From: Certhia americana
Taxonomy: Eukaryota > Chordata > Aves > Passeriformes > Certhiidae
DNA length: 64,000 nucleotides
NCBI GenBank assembly: GCA_018697195.1
Contig: CM031858.1
Coordinates: 82,847,410-82,911,409, forward strand
Direction: 5' to 3'
Made by a program: the position numbers and the translations under genes. Below the pieces are notes generated by a model. That model saw nothing but the letters and a program-made list of their open reading frames with translations, did no database searches and had not been told where the DNA came from. Shown here piece after piece: positions 20,926 through 33,855 of the stretch; the first letter of the stretch is position 1, and each line of letters begins with the position of its first letter.

Positions 20926-23900
20926 GCGTTGGATTGCTAGATGTTTGTCACAGTCAGCAAAAGTGTGCTTTTATAAAAATATCTAATGACTTGCTGAACA
21001 CATTCACTTTATTATGCCCTCTTTCATAAGATGCACACAGGCATTACTCAGCTTTTTGGACTTCTAGCAATACAGCTTTTGGGATGCTAATAGAAATTGT
21101 CCTATCAGCTTGTACCTAAAACACCCTAGACAACCGTACTTCTATATTCTGTTAGAATAAATCCTATGTATAATAACATCACTGTTTGTCTTGATCTACC
21201 TCAAATCTGTGTTCCTGACTGAACACAGTCTTCCCTGCTTTATTTTATTATCATTAAACACACTATTTCTGTTCACCTCAAATACCAGTGGACTACACAG
21301 AAAAAACTGTGACGTACTGTACCTGTACTGATACACTTCCAAAGAACCAACTAAATGGCTCCCTATTGACCCTTGTAGAAAGCAGCAGTTTTCTGATGGT
21401 TACCAAAGACTTTCTGTCCTGGGCTCCAAGTGTGTCTTCGTGACACAACTGCATTTCAAACACATTAAGTTTATTTTGAGCCCCATCTGCTGCTTGGCTA
21501 GATGTGTCTGTAGGGACTGCAGAAGTGTCTCCCTGTGACATTTTAGGAATATCTGCTCTGTTCTCTTTAGCAGATGGTCATGTGAGTGTCAAAAGTTTTA
21601 CTAAAGTGATGTCACAAAATCTACTCACTTCACCATAGCAGACTGGTATGAAAGTTTTCATTTAGTAGAGATGAACAAAACCTGCTCTTCAGAAGTCCAG
21701 CAGTTATGCATGAATTCTGGTTTGTAAAAGCAGTTGTGCATGTCAATAAGCTATCAAACTCTGATTGTGATTATTTAATGAATTGCAAATATTTAGCGAC
21801 GGTATAAACAGAAAACAGGTGTTCTCTGCTGCCAAGACTTCATTTCCCACTTTCCTGAGTCCTGTTTTATTTGCTTTATGGTTATTATAATGGCTGCCAC
21901 CAAGCGCTGCCACTTCAGTGTGCTAACCGTGACTCACAGAAGTGCCTCATAAATTACATCAATGGGAAAGCAGATGAGCACATGAAGAGGAGGTGCAAAA
22001 CTCATTAGTCATGCAGTCTCCTTTTCTGGGGACTGAATTGCCTGACAGAAAAGCATTGTGAGCGCCTCGTGCATCTGTCAAGTCCACCAGATGCCAATCT
22101 TACCCTTGCAGTTTTTTTGAAAGCTATGAATCGATATGCATTATTCAGTATTGTAAAACAGGACCTCAATTAAGCGGCCGACTAAAGCAGAAGGAAAAAG
22201 GTAATCACCCAGTACACAGTGAGTTTCTTCAGACAAAGGGAATAACATAGATTTTACCAAATCACAATAATTTTTTTTTTTTTTTTTTCTTTTCATATAT
22301 TATCTTGCATAGTGATTCAGTTGAGGACAGGTATTCTGGAATAGCAGAATGAAATGAAGAATCTATGAGCTAGACATTGATTTTGATCAATGTACCTGAA
22401 ATTAAGTGCATCGTGTACTAGATCAAAATCAGAAAAGGACACAGTATCACACTCTTTCCGTACGTTTGGGGATGAGCCAACATCTTCATTATAACCTGTG
22501 TAATTCTAGCATACCTTTAATACTTCACCTAAGGCTGAAACTGTGTAAGACCTTCAAAAGCTTTCCAGGACTTTTTTTTTTTTCTTAGTTTATTTTCATA
22601 GAAGGATCCTAGTACATTTATACAGGAGCACAACACACTTAGAAAAGGTATAAATTTTTTTTATCTTAGCAGCTGCAAAGGTTTTTTCTTTGTGAAAGAG
22701 TCTCACTAAGCAGAAAGGGCTGCTATCTACAACAGTCATTCTCATAAACTGATCTGTTGGTCAGATCAAGCTTCCATTTAGTGATCAAGTGAAAATGAAA
22801 CTTGAAGGCTTTACCAACACTAGAAAATATCAAAATGAATCCATGCTATCCCTTAGCCTGAAAAAAAGTACTTAAGGGACCACTTATGGCAACCTGAAGA
22901 AATAAAATAACGACCATGAAGGCTTTAAAGGAACAGTAGATAGAGTACAGAAAGAAACCTCACAAACAGAGCTGAGTCCCATGAGGAAGCACGACACAGA
23001 GGTTTGTCTATCCTGAAAATATTTATCTCTCTGAACAGAATGCAATGCAGGATTTTGATCCCAGAAAAAGATGAAAAAAATATGACTTTTTTAATATATC
23101 AGGATGATTGAGTCACAACTGTGCTTAATATGTCCAAATGATCTTATATTATAAACTAATATAAATCTGCCTCTCCTTCTCCCAGTTCTTCTCTGCATTC
23201 AGAACAAACATAAACATAAACATGCTGAATCTGTTACCTGCAGCAGGCCCCTGAATCAGTCCCTGCAGAAGACCTTCAGGACTTCTCTGGTACCAATTTA
23301 TCCAGTTATCTGAGTCTGGTGTGTGGCTGACAAGTTTGTCTTGTTTACAGCTAATGGGGATACATCAGTATTTCTTGGCAATAGGGCAGATGTACCCAAA
23401 AGGACAAAGCCATTTCAGTCTACTTTGAAGTACTCATTGTTCAGGTGAAGCTCTAACCAGCTTTAATGGACTGCAGCACTTTGGCAGAGGAAGAAAAGAA
23501 GGAAATAATCAGTAAGTGGTGTTTGCTTCTGGCACTTTTTGATTCTGTCCAGTTTTCACTTTACTTTGTTTTTGCCTCTTGAGCACTGCTATACTCTTAA
23601 ATTTGTTTCTGTAACTCAAGAACAGAATGTGCACAGAAACCTTTGCAGGTCAATATGCCTCTGTGTAAACCAGCCTATTCTTGCATTCATTCCACATTTT
23701 TTTTTTTTCCAATGAGGATAGCAATTTTTCTCCAAAAATTTGCCATCATTCTATTCTTCATTGTAAGAAAGGTTATATAAAAAAGTATCAGTGGTGGACC
23801 TGCACACATCTGATTGTACCATTAGTAGCACTCAAGAGAAATGCACCAGTAAAACAGAGCATTGATCAAGGTAATTTTACTGTCACAATAGTAAAGATAC

Positions 23901-24401
23901 TTAGAAAAAACCTGTTCACCAGCAGGGGACTTCCTAATTAATAGTCCACATACTATATGCATATTCTTTGTATTTTATGAGACTGCTTTTGCCTAATTGG
24001 TATGTTGACTGTTTTATATGCCCCAGCAATTAATAATATACAGATTTACAACTGCTATCTTTAGGAGCTAAAAATTTAATGTAAACTTAGCTGCCAGCTA
24101 AAATGCTGTCTTGGGAGGTGTAGCTGTGAAAATGTTCACATTATATCCTGTTTACAGCCCTTTTATGAAAAATACTCCTCCATGTGGTAACTGAAACTTG
24201 TAAGGAATTTACATTGACTAAGGCAAGCCGCAGAAGGAGAATTGCTGTGAATGGATAAAATTCTGCTTTCAAAGCATTAATGAATGTGGAAGCTTGATAA
24301 ACACACAAACTGTAGGAGAGCTCGAATCTAGAGGAGCTAGGAGAGAAGTGAGGAGCTTGGGCCTGCCAAGTCCATAAGCATCTTGGACTGCTTTAGGAGC
24401 A
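20926..24401. other. Unassigned stretch with a conserved-looking block and T runs
   Basis: No gene is recognised. A run of 18 T lies at 22271-22288. The block 21890-22200 is free of repeats and contains CpGs and homeodomain-like cores such as 'tcaattaagcggcc' (about 22168); it is discussed in the findings. The minus-strand 82-codon frame at 21293-21541 has no known domain. Confidence 0.4.
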
Positions 24402-24640
24402 GCCATCAAGAGAGATGACCCTTCACCTCTGCTTGGCACTGGTGAGGCATATTTGGACTGCTGTGTTCAGCTCCAGGCTCCTGAGGCCAAAAATGGATGT
24501 GAACTTCTTGGAGAAAGTCCAGCACGAGGTCACAGAGATGATGAAGCATCTTCAGCATGACGGAAGGCTGAGAGAGCTGGAGAAGAGGAGGCTCTGGGGA
24601 GTCCTTATAGTAGCCTCCCAGTAGCTAGAACTGCTTAAAT
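24402..24640 (+). repeat. CR1 LINE, internal 3' fragment
   Basis: Plus-orientation CR1 from the last third of ORF2. It reads 'tggcactggtgaggcatat', 'ctgtgttcagctccaggctcc', 'ttggagaaagtccagcacg', 'gaaggctgagagagctgg' and 'gaagaggaggctctggg'. The frame at 24415-24624 is part of the degraded ORF2. The copy lacks the 3' UTR and tail, unlike most others here, so it was broken at both ends. About 65 bp further upstream may be a worn extension. Confidence 0.85.
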
Positions 24641-26761
24641 GGCTTGGCATTCATCCATGACATGGTCCTTCATGTGTGCCTCAAACTCCCCGTTCATTTC
24701 TCTTCCCTGCCCCACCTGGCTTGGGGAAGTGGAATGGAGCAAGGCCAGCTCCATGCAGCTGAGACCAAGAGAACTGGTGGCTTGAACCACACAATCTTTG
24801 TAGACCAAAAGAGGCTTGAGCCTCAGGCCATGCCCATGGCGCCAGGATACAGCTATTAGGTGTTGTGGGCTTTTCATTCAAAGTCTTTGGGATACCATGA
24901 AGGACTCTGTCACAGCCCACCAGAATGGGTGTTTCTGTAACACTGTTATAATGTGTGCCCATGTGCTCTGTGACATAGGTCCTTGTGTCAAGATGGTTGA
25001 GTTTGGCAGAAAGAGGCAGTTCTGTCATGCACTTACCTATATTTCTTGTTTCAAGTGGTGATGGGAACTGCATTTGCATTTTTTGCAGAGAAAACTAGTT
25101 GGACTTACTCTGAGATGGTGCTCAGAAACAAATAAACCTACGTGTGTATGTATTTTGAACAACCAGGGAACTAGAATGAGACAGGACAGATGTTCACAGA
25201 GAGTATTTTGGAATATCTAGAGTTATAATTTGACATATACTGGATCAGAGATTTGGATTCAGGAACAAAAGGAATTCCAGAAACACCATAAAAGTGGTTG
25301 ATAATTTTGCTGATAGAGCAAATCTATTTAGCATGGTGTGTTTGAACAGTGGGCAGCACATTTACCTCTGTGAAGTCGTAATTTCTGAGCATCTTTCAAT
25401 TAGTGATGTACAGAGAGAAGCAGCAAAGAAAACGTTTAAATGTACATGAGAAGTCAGCCACTTCTTATACCAAATGTGAAAGTAAGCTTCAGACTATGCC
25501 CTGCATACAAGTCAAGCATATGCTCCCTCAGATCTATTAAGAAGAGTACAAACTAACTCTAAAGCTGTTCAGATTTCTGTTTGGCTGTAGACTTCTGCCT
25601 CCATGCTTTCACTTATTTCTCCTGCATGCCCCACTGTAAGTACACCCAGTTCATCCCTAGGGAAGGAACAATCTCCAGTTCCTACCAGGAGATCTTTACA
25701 CTTGTTTTTATAAGATAATGGTCAAAAACCAAGGTCACACTAAAAATCTGGACGTTGTTGTTGTATCTTCTCCAAAAGGCCAATCCAGTTATGCACACAC
25801 GTTTCATGTCTTACAAAATGTGTCTGAAACTTGTGCAGAGTAGTTTCTCCTTCTCAGGACTTTGGACTATTTTTGCTTAGAATCAGAAAACTGCTTTTTG
25901 AAGATTGGTTTGTGTTTGTTTTGGTTTGGGTTTGGTTTGGTTTTCTTTTTTCTTTTTTCTCGGTTGTTTTCCTGAATAACAGAGCAGTGAGTATTGCACT
26001 AGCCTTTGCACACATTTCCAGTGAGTTGTTTGTTATAACTGTAATAGCTGACATAACTTTGCCTGGACAATCAGCACAGGTAAAGTTGTTTACAAATGTT
26101 CCAAATGATCTCTCCTGAAATATATGAATTTTCATTGGCAGCAGAATAACTTCAGTCCAGTTTGTGTTCTCATGTGACCTAACTTTAGAGTTAGAAAAAT
26201 CCTTGGATATTTTTGGCAAGGTTTACTTTAGAAAAGCTGCAACAGATCTCACCCAAGGTTTGGGCCAATGTGGTACCCTGTCACTAAAGGAAATTTCTCA
26301 TAACAGGAGCTCAGAGAGCAGGGCATGCAAAGAAAACCAGACTAGATCTGCATCCAGGGGCTGGTGAATGAGTTCTAAGTGGAAGTATATGAGCACCTTA
26401 GAATGACATGCAGAGAGGGACTGGGAAAATAAATAAGGCCAGGAAAAAAAGAAAAAATACCCATTATTTATCCATTGTAAAAGAAAAGCAGTGATTACTG
26501 CAACAGATCAAAGTAATAGAAAGGGACTAAAATTGCTTGGTTTTCCATGTTAAAAAGGAAGAAGTAGAAAAGCTTATCAAGATAAAAATATAAGACTGAT
26601 AGGATGCCATCCTTGATGATAAAAATTATGGTTGACAACTGTATTCCCTTAACATGTTTATAAAATGATTCTGTTCTGAGCTTCCTGTTTTGTTGTCTAA
26701 GCATTAGCTCTTCATCAGCAAATCTATGTAAGGGAGAAGAAAATGAGCTTGGAAGGTAATA
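24641..26761. other. Unassigned stretch ending at solo LTR copy A
   Basis: A TTTGG/TTTTGG-rich tract lies at about 25907-25970. Overlapping frames at 24635-25079 on both strands reflect moderate GC rather than a gene. No exon could be supported. Confidence 0.45.
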
Positions 26762-26767
26762 CCCAAG
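26762..26767. repeat. Target-site duplication, 5' copy (LTR A)
   Basis: The six bases 'cccaag' lie directly before the LTR and are repeated exactly at 27082-27087 directly after it. In fact 'acccaagta' is shared on both sides, because the neighbouring bases also match. Confidence 0.8.
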
Positions 26768-27081
26768 TATCACTAGGATTTTTGACTGTTTTTCATAGCC
26801 TTCTGATGTTTTGCATTTTTTTGTAGTTAAATTCTCATGCACTTTCATGTAAACAATGATTGTTTTTGCATTTCTCTCTAAAGGAAGCAAAGACTGATAG
26901 ACTTTTACTTTGACCTGTGCGGTTGGAGAGGTGGCAACTTCACCCTCCAAATCCCAGTCATCTTTAAAATTGTATATATATATATATCAAAGTCACACAA
27001 TAAACGTCTCTTCTTTTCCTCCTTTCTCTGCAAAAAAAAATTGTTGTGAGTGTGTGTGTCTATTTGTGTTGTATAGTGACA
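26768..27081 (+). mobile_element. Solo LTR copy A, class II-like endogenous retrovirus
   Basis: A 314-bp element that aligns along its whole length with 40953-41257, at roughly four bases in five by eye. Its ends are 'tatcacta' and 'tagtgaca', an 8-bp terminal inverted repeat with one change. The expected TG start appears as TA here and as intact TG in copy B. It is flanked by the exact 6-bp direct repeat 'cccaag'. A TATA-like run is at 26973-26987 and AATAAA at 26999-27004, followed by a GT-rich end, which fits a U3-R-U5 order. Six-base duplications are typical of class II (ERVK or alpharetrovirus-like) integrases. No internal retroviral genes adjoin it. The antisense 151-codon frame at 26495-26950 runs across its edge and is not a gene. 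Confidence 0.75.
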
Positions 27082-27087
27082 CCCAAG
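27082..27087. repeat. Target-site duplication, 3' copy (LTR A)
   Basis: Exact repeat of 26762-26767. Together the pair marks insertion of a single unit at this position. Confidence 0.8.
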
Positions 27088-28527
27088 TAGACAGTTCTGT
27101 GGTGCATATGCTTTACCCAGTTCAGTTTTCATTTACTGAATGAAAAACAAGGCATTTGCTGTACATGCAGCACTAAATTAAGGACATAATCATTCCAAGC
27201 TGCACACACAAGTTTATAATCCTGAATAACTTTCACTCTTTGCAGAAGTCTGAGGTCCTTGTAGTGTTCCTGGAAAATAAAGGGTTCCAACTCAGTGTGC
27301 TGAAATGAGAAGGAACATTCTTACAAGCTACTGAAATCCAGATACTGTCTGTATGGAGGTTATGTACCAAATATATGTGTATATATATATAACCTCTGAA
27401 GCATGAGCCAGTGTTTCTCACCTGTGTCCTGCCTTACAGTCCAACCACTGCTATTCCCATTTTGTTGCCAATTGTTAGACATTTCAAGTGTTTTCCAGGT
27501 TTGTGTCAGTCATTTGTGAATCAAGATGCAAAACGTGTGCAGCTTGTGCTTTCTGGCTTGTGGCTTCCTATCACAACCAACAAAGAGCATGTGAAATATG
27601 GAATCCTACCAGAAGCTAGGAAGACTAGCAGGAATCTTGTCCATGAACTTCCTGTTCAAGGATATGCTCTTCCTGAACATGTGTCTAGTTGCAGCACACA
27701 GGCAAGTAACCTACACTCACATCAAGAAATGTGAAGGGAAGGTGCTCACACACCAGAATACTAGAGCAGCCTGACAGCTACCAGTGGCTGACCAGAGAGT
27801 CACTGAAGAATCACTGAAGGCAGCCAGCAAATGAAGTCTTCATTTGCAGAATAAATACAGACTACATTTCATGTTCTTGTGCTTGAAGAATTATAGGTTA
27901 TTAGTATCAAAAGTGAGAAGAAAATTATGGTTACTTTCATAAAATGCTCTGTTACAGAGGTAAGACAAAGCTCTGAGGTATTAATAAATTGTGACACACT
28001 GAAGTTGGGCAATAACATGAAGTAAATCAACAGCAATCTGTCTTGATAAACTCAAACTGAATTGCTAGAATGTGTGTTTAACAGCAGACCCATCTCATAC
28101 TCTTCCTGTTTATTAAATCTTTTCTTTAAAGAAATAATGCCAAGATAACGCCAGCATTAAGCAGTTCCCTTTCATTGATGTCATCTGCTGTCAGAAAAGA
28201 CCTGGGGATTTTCAGGAACACATGATGAGTAAGCCCTGTGAAAAAGCACAAAGAATACTGAAATTGCATAAGCAAGAGTGAAGCCAGCAGTTAGCAGAGT
28301 GTTTTCCCCTCTCTATTCAACACTGCTGAAATTGTATCAAGACACCTGTGCCCAGTTTTGCTAGTCCATTACTATTTATGGGAAGGAGAGGAGAAGGATC
28401 TTGTTGCTTTCTTTGACTACTAAAAGAGAAGGTTTAGAAAAAATAGAGACAGATGCTTTTTAGGGACAAAAATGATAGGGTGAGAGGAAATGGACAGACA
28501 TTGCAAAGTGTGAAATTCTAATTAAAT
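27088..28527. other. Unassigned sequence up to an assembly gap
   Basis: A short AT dinucleotide run lies at about 27369-27391. The 107-codon plus frame at 27411-27734 has no recognised domain. Near 27800 a short imperfect tandem repeat of 'tcactgaaga' occurs. Confidence 0.45.
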
Positions 28528-28744
28528 NNNNNNNNNNNNNNNNNNNNNNNNNNNNNNNNNNNNNNNNNNNNNNNNNNNNNNNNNNNNNNNNNNNNNNNNN
28601 NNNNNNNNNNNNNNNNNNNNNNNNNNNNNNNNNNNNNNNNNNNNNNNNNNNNNNNNNNNNNNNNNNNNNNNNNNNNNNNNNNNNNNNNNNNNNNNNNNNN
28701 NNNNNNNNNNNNNNNNNNNNNNNNNNNNNNNNNNNNNNNNNNNN
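28528..28744. other. Assembly gap (217 N)
   Basis: Run of undetermined bases. Its length is not a round number, so it may be an estimated gap size. Confidence 0.99.
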
Positions 28745-28802
28745 AAGTCCTATTGGTTAAACCGTTTGTTTTGTGTGTTGTTGGTTTGGTTGTTGTTGCC
28801 AG

Positions 28803-28964
28803 GGCCAGTGGTTAAAGAGATTGACAAGTGTGTTTGACCTGCTTTTGAAGGACTTTTTTGTGGTACTGCAGCAAGTCCGGATGGGACATCTCGGGGAATG
28901 GCTTTCAGAAGTCAGGAGCACGGAGCCCTCATCTCCAAGTCAGCCTGAAGCTCTGAAACAATAA
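28803..28964 (+). other. Exon-like open segment next to the gap, unproven
   Basis: A pyrimidine- and GT-rich stretch ends in 'gttgttgccag' (to 28802), a plausible 3' splice site. From 28803 a frame of 53 codons stays open to a TAA at 28962-28964. It reads 'GQWLKRLTSVFDLLLKDFF' at its start and ends 'SPSQPEALKQ'. The peptide is hydrophobic/amphipathic at first, then rich in Ser/Pro. I do not recognise the protein. If real it would be a terminal coding exon, with earlier exons beyond or inside the gap. No AATAAA at a convincing distance was noted. It could equally be chance. Confidence 0.2.
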
Positions 28965-29738
28965 TATGCACATTTTTATCTCAATTGTTCTTCCATAATT
29001 TATAGTGAATGTAATTAGACTGAGACTTTCACAATAATGTGAACAGATGTCTTCACTTGTTATATGTTGTTCCATATTAGATTCTATTTTTATTACTTTT
29101 GAAATGGGGCTTTAATGCACATCTTCTTCCTGTGAAGTATGAAACAATTTAGAAGTCCAGGAACAGAGTCTAACTGATAAAACAGATACAGACAGGAAAC
29201 AAAAATTTTGTATCACCCATCAGAGAAACAAGTCCTAACTTTATGAATTATGTGTTTTTCATTGAAGAGTGAAGATACTGCCTCAACATTTCTTGGACAT
29301 TCCTATTACAAGATTAACAGCACATTATCAGATAAAACAATGAAAACAGCATGGGTTATCATTGTCCACTGTGTATTTCCCATTGTCTGTCATAGAAGCT
29401 TTAGTGGAAAGGACCAGACAAATAGTCATTCAAAAATTTTAGTAAGACTTGAGCACACACCTAAACAAATTCAAAATTTCTTGTATCAATAGAGGAATAC
29501 CTTAGGAAAACCTTAGTGTATTTTAGAAGATGTCTGCAAAAGAAAAGGGCAAAGAAGTTACTTCAGACTCTGCCTTCTGTAGTGATTAATGGATTTGCCT
29601 AAACCAGGCAGGATTTGGTATACCTGCTCCCCATTTCATAATTGCAGTTCAGCTCAGTGTAATTGGATTTCACTTGACGTGTCCACAGAGGCATTCCATA
29701 GGTATTCTACATAGAAAGAGAACCCTGGATGCAGATGT
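28965..29738. other. Unassigned AT-rich sequence
   Basis: No recognised repeat or exon. Confidence 0.45.
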
Positions 29739-29867
29739 ATCACAGAATCTTTAAGTAGAATATGCTGAGTCAGAAGGAACCCATCAGGATCATTAATTCA
29801 AACTCCTGGCCCTGCACAGGACACCCCAAGAATCACACTGTGTGCCTGAGAGTGCTGTCCAAATGTA
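29739..29867 (-). repeat. CR1 LINE, 3' end fragment (other subtype)
   Basis: Reverse-orientation CR1 3' end of a different subtype. The plus strand reads 'tcacagaatctttaagtag', 'aaggaacccatcaggatcat', 'caaactcctggccctgcac', 'ccaagaatcacactgtgtgc' and 'gagagtgctgtccaaatg'. The phrase 'cctggccctgcacaggaca' with 'ctgtccaaa' sets this subtype apart from the copies at 1288 or 7830. Confidence 0.85.
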
Positions 29868-32800
29868 GATCCTTTCCAATGCAACACCACATCAGTGCTG
29901 AGTACACTCCCCAGCTGTCAATAGCACTGCCAAAAAACAGTGCACTATTCATGTTCATGGAACACTACTGTACATCATTCCAGTGCAGCTGGTAAATTGC
30001 CTTGCAATGCATTGCAAGAGGAGGAATTTACTGGCACACAGTGAGCTGCTGCCAGAAGGACGGTCGTAAAACCATTATTAGGTTTTACATAGGGAAACCC
30101 TTTAGGTATTGTTTTCAGGGAGGTAAGAAGTTCAATTTAATGACTTAAATTGCTTGCTCAAAACATGTTCCTACCTGTAGCACAGCAGAACTTTTTCACT
30201 TCACTCCAGTGAATTGGACTTATCAGCCTCCCTGTTCTCCATTCCTGTATCTGCTATCCATCCCCAAAGCTGCACCAACAAATTGACATTGAAGAGATTG
30301 GGGCAGTTTGGAAGGAGATAGAGAGAGAGGGTGAGAAGGAAGGCTGTTTGGGCAAAATACCCTAACTACTACAAGCATGCCGATGATGCTGATCCTGAGA
30401 AAGCATGATGAGAAAGAGAGAGAGAGCCACCACCAGACCTCAGCCCATCAGGAATGACAGACCCTCTGTCTCTTCTCACTATACCTGTGATCTAGAACAT
30501 TAGTACTTCTTATTTCAGAGGTAGGTAAATCACAAATAAATAACAAGTATGTGATTCATACGGATGTTTTGAAAAGGTATTAATGAGAGTTTGTTCAGTG
30601 CTTTGAATCTGTGCAGTCAAAAATTTTGCTTTGATTCATTAGCACTACAGTTTCATGGGAACAAGGAAGAAACATCTTGAGTAGTGTTGCCCTAGAGCTG
30701 GCAGAAGCCCTCATCAGTATCTATGAACAGATGGCAAGCTCAATAAATAATACTAAAGCAAATTCAAGAGAATGCAAGACTTTTAGGACAAGGGTCATAC
30801 ACTCCCCTGCTCCTTTTTCAGCTTTACTTTTTTGACTCCTCTCCTTTGCTTTACCTTAATTTTCCATCCCTCATGCTATTTTTATTTATTTTAAAAAAAT
30901 TTTTTCTCCCCAGTCTCTTTTTCCTTTACATATTTTTCCTTTTGGAGACAGGAGGAGCATGGTATTTCTTGATATAAATAAATGAAAGGGTCATTAAAGA
31001 CAATTGCAAGTTGCACATGCTTAGAGAATACTCTTGTCTCTCTTCAAATGAAAGTTGTCTATTTAAAAAAAGAATTTAGAATGCTACCTGACTGAGTGGT
31101 GAATAAAAATTGTAATAAAGCACTGTGGCTGTTCACAAACAACTGCTATTCCCACTTTATCACACCGGGAGTCCTTCCAAGTTGCTCCTGCAGATGGTTA
31201 TTTCCCCCCTGAGCTGCACAACAAGAAGAGAGGGTTAAATTGACTTTGCCCAAGTATCCTTGCCTTTCAGCAATATAAAGTCTGAAAGAGACTAGGAAAT
31301 GACAATAAATTAGAAAGAGTGCAGGGTGTTTTGCCAGGTTTTGTTTGGCACATGAAGAAGAACAACATCTCACACCAGGAAAAGAATAGGCACTCTAAGC
31401 AATTGTTAAACAACAAAGACTCTATGTGCAATCCTGTTTGGCTGTTCTTGTTACCCAGCATTGACATCCTGGAGAGATTTGAAAGCAGAGAGTCAAAATG
31501 AGCTCAATTCTGAGAAGATACATGACAAAGTAAAGCAAAAGCATCTCTTGTTTAAAATTAAAGCAATAATATCTCTTGTTTAAAATCCATGACTTTATTC
31601 TGCAAGTAGTTAAAGCATTAACACCAAAAAAAGAGAAGCATTAATAAGGATAAAGACAATGAAATCACAATAAAAGAGAAATTTAGATTGCAGTGCAGGA
31701 AACCTTTCTAGCAGTGAGATAAAGTATTGGCTGACATTTTTTGACTCTGATAAGATTTATATAAGTACATAGCCAGACCTGCGTTTTTGTTGGAAGGGTC
31801 TAAAGACATTTAACTACATTCTACCACTGTATTTAATTAGACAAATTGATTTTTAGTGCACTCTCTTCAAGCAATGAACTGCAAAATATTCAATATTCCA
31901 TCTCCTTTAATAGAGGTCTGTGTGCACTCTTCTGCTTCTTCAAAAATAACAGAATTACTTTGGGATAAAAATAATTACATTATTTTTACAAATAATTACA
32001 TTAACTTTTTTTAAAAATTATTTTTGTCAAAAAGCAAAATAAAGACACTTAGAAAAAAAGGGGGAAATATAATCTGGGATTTTTGTGCTCATTTTGAATG
32101 CTGAAAATTGTAAATGAGGTATGGGTACCTGATGATAGAAACATCTACCATATACAGAGAAGTTACTAGAAAGTATTTCAAGATGAACAACAATCTGTCA
32201 GAAATATTTATGCATATAATTGAAAAAAAAAACCCAACCAAAAAAATCTTAAACAATTTAAAAAATATTTATGATTTTTTAAAATACTGATATTATCTTG
32301 TTTATCTGTTCCCAATGATTTTTGAGCATATGGTTAAGGGTTCATAGACTTTTAATATTTGAGAAGGGGGAAGGAGGTGTTGTATTATGTAAAGGTACAT
32401 TATTTTTTAAAAAAATAAACTATACCTATTTCAACATTGTTGTCTCTTTGTACATAGTACACAGTTGCTCTGATCAACCATCCTAAAGCTAAATGGGAGC
32501 TGAATGTGTTCTACATTTCCCAGCATCAAAGCATATGGTGAAATTCTTATGCTTTTCTGATTCTCTGTCCCATTACATGAACAGGTGGGAAATACTGTGT
32601 GCTTTTAAGAATTATCAATAAATCTATCTATATTACTTACTACTAAAGTATGTATGCATATTATCCCATCAGAATAAACAAGAATGTGCTTTTACCATGC
32701 ATACAGAATTTATTTCTTTTTTATTGCAACTGTTTTGGTCTTTATGGTTCCCCAAGAGTTTTGCCACCTTACCTTACATTATTCTGTTCTTCTTTTGATC

Positions 32801-33855
32801 CTTGAAAATGGGAAGCAAATACACTATTAACAAGCTTAAAAAAAAAGAAAAAAAAAAGGAAAAGGAAAAAGTTGAGTTATTCCTTTTCCCTTGTCAACAT
32901 TCAGACTATAAGATAAACTAGCAAGGACACAATTACTGTAGAAGTATGCCCTGACCAGAATGTTTAGTAATGCAGTCTTGCAGTATTAATGATGTTCCAT
33001 GTGTGTGTGCCTTTTCATGTGTGGTACGAAAAGCCACAGGTGTATTTTTGAAACCTTCATTCTTGTTTCACAGAATGGAAATTCAAATGCTCACACAGGT
33101 GGAAATTCTTATTATGGCCATAATCTGATTCATCTCATTAAGATGCTACTTTAGCTGTAATAGCATTAAACCCTTGCACCACTATTAAGTTAACAGGCAA
33201 AGCAAGTGAAATGAAAATATAATGTAATTTATATCAACAAAGTTGAGGCCCAACCCCCTTTGCTGAATTATCCAGATCAGCTCTACTACATGGATTATAT
33301 CATTCATCACAATCTGGCACATTTTTGTTTTTGTTTTGCAACATTCCTATCTTAAACTTTAGAACCATTTTGTATTTCTCGACTGATTTCATGTTACAAT
33401 ATATTGATCCTTCATGCGTTCTATAAGGTGGAAATGGTAGAGAAATAATACACTCATGATAAGTATTTTTTCTACAGCTGAGTTATTTTTTCTCTGTCTC
33501 TTCTGTATCCTCAATCCTTATTATTTCTGCTGATTGTCTCTCTGCCTTTTATCTCCTGAAGCATTTAAAAAGAATTTATTCTTAGTTTTCATGCCTGGAC
33601 AGTCCAAGGATAATTTTACATTTAATCCAGCAGTATTGATCATCCTTCCTCTTTCCTTGTTACTGAAGGATAGTAATGGTCCTTGCTCTTGTTTCTTTTA
33701 CACCACCATTCAACAATTCTAGTTACTTTCTGGCCTTTCTGAAGCTCACCCCAGTAAGTGGAATATATTCTGGATTTCCAATGTGATGGATGATCAGAAT
33801 GCTCTCTCTGCTCCCTGGGAGAGTGGTTGATTTAGTTGATAATTTCTTTTAAAAG
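29868..33855. other. Long AT-rich stretch, nothing recognised as a gene
   Basis: Contains GA-rich runs near 30414-30427, an A-rich/ACC tract at about 32222-32250 and an A/AAG tract at about 32836-32870. The block at about 33010-33240 is free of repeats and looks like a possible conserved non-coding element. No exon is supported. Confidence 0.45.

Noticed and set aside
26762..27089. The shared 9-bp 'acccaagta' flanks and TCACTA/TAGTGA ends looked at first like a MITE (DNA transposon) with an 8-9 bp target duplication.
   Set aside because: Copy B has an intact TG start and CA end, and a 6-bp duplication fits both copies. A TATA run and AATAAA also lie in LTR order. The extra matching bases in copy A are explained by the neighbouring A and by TA in place of TG.
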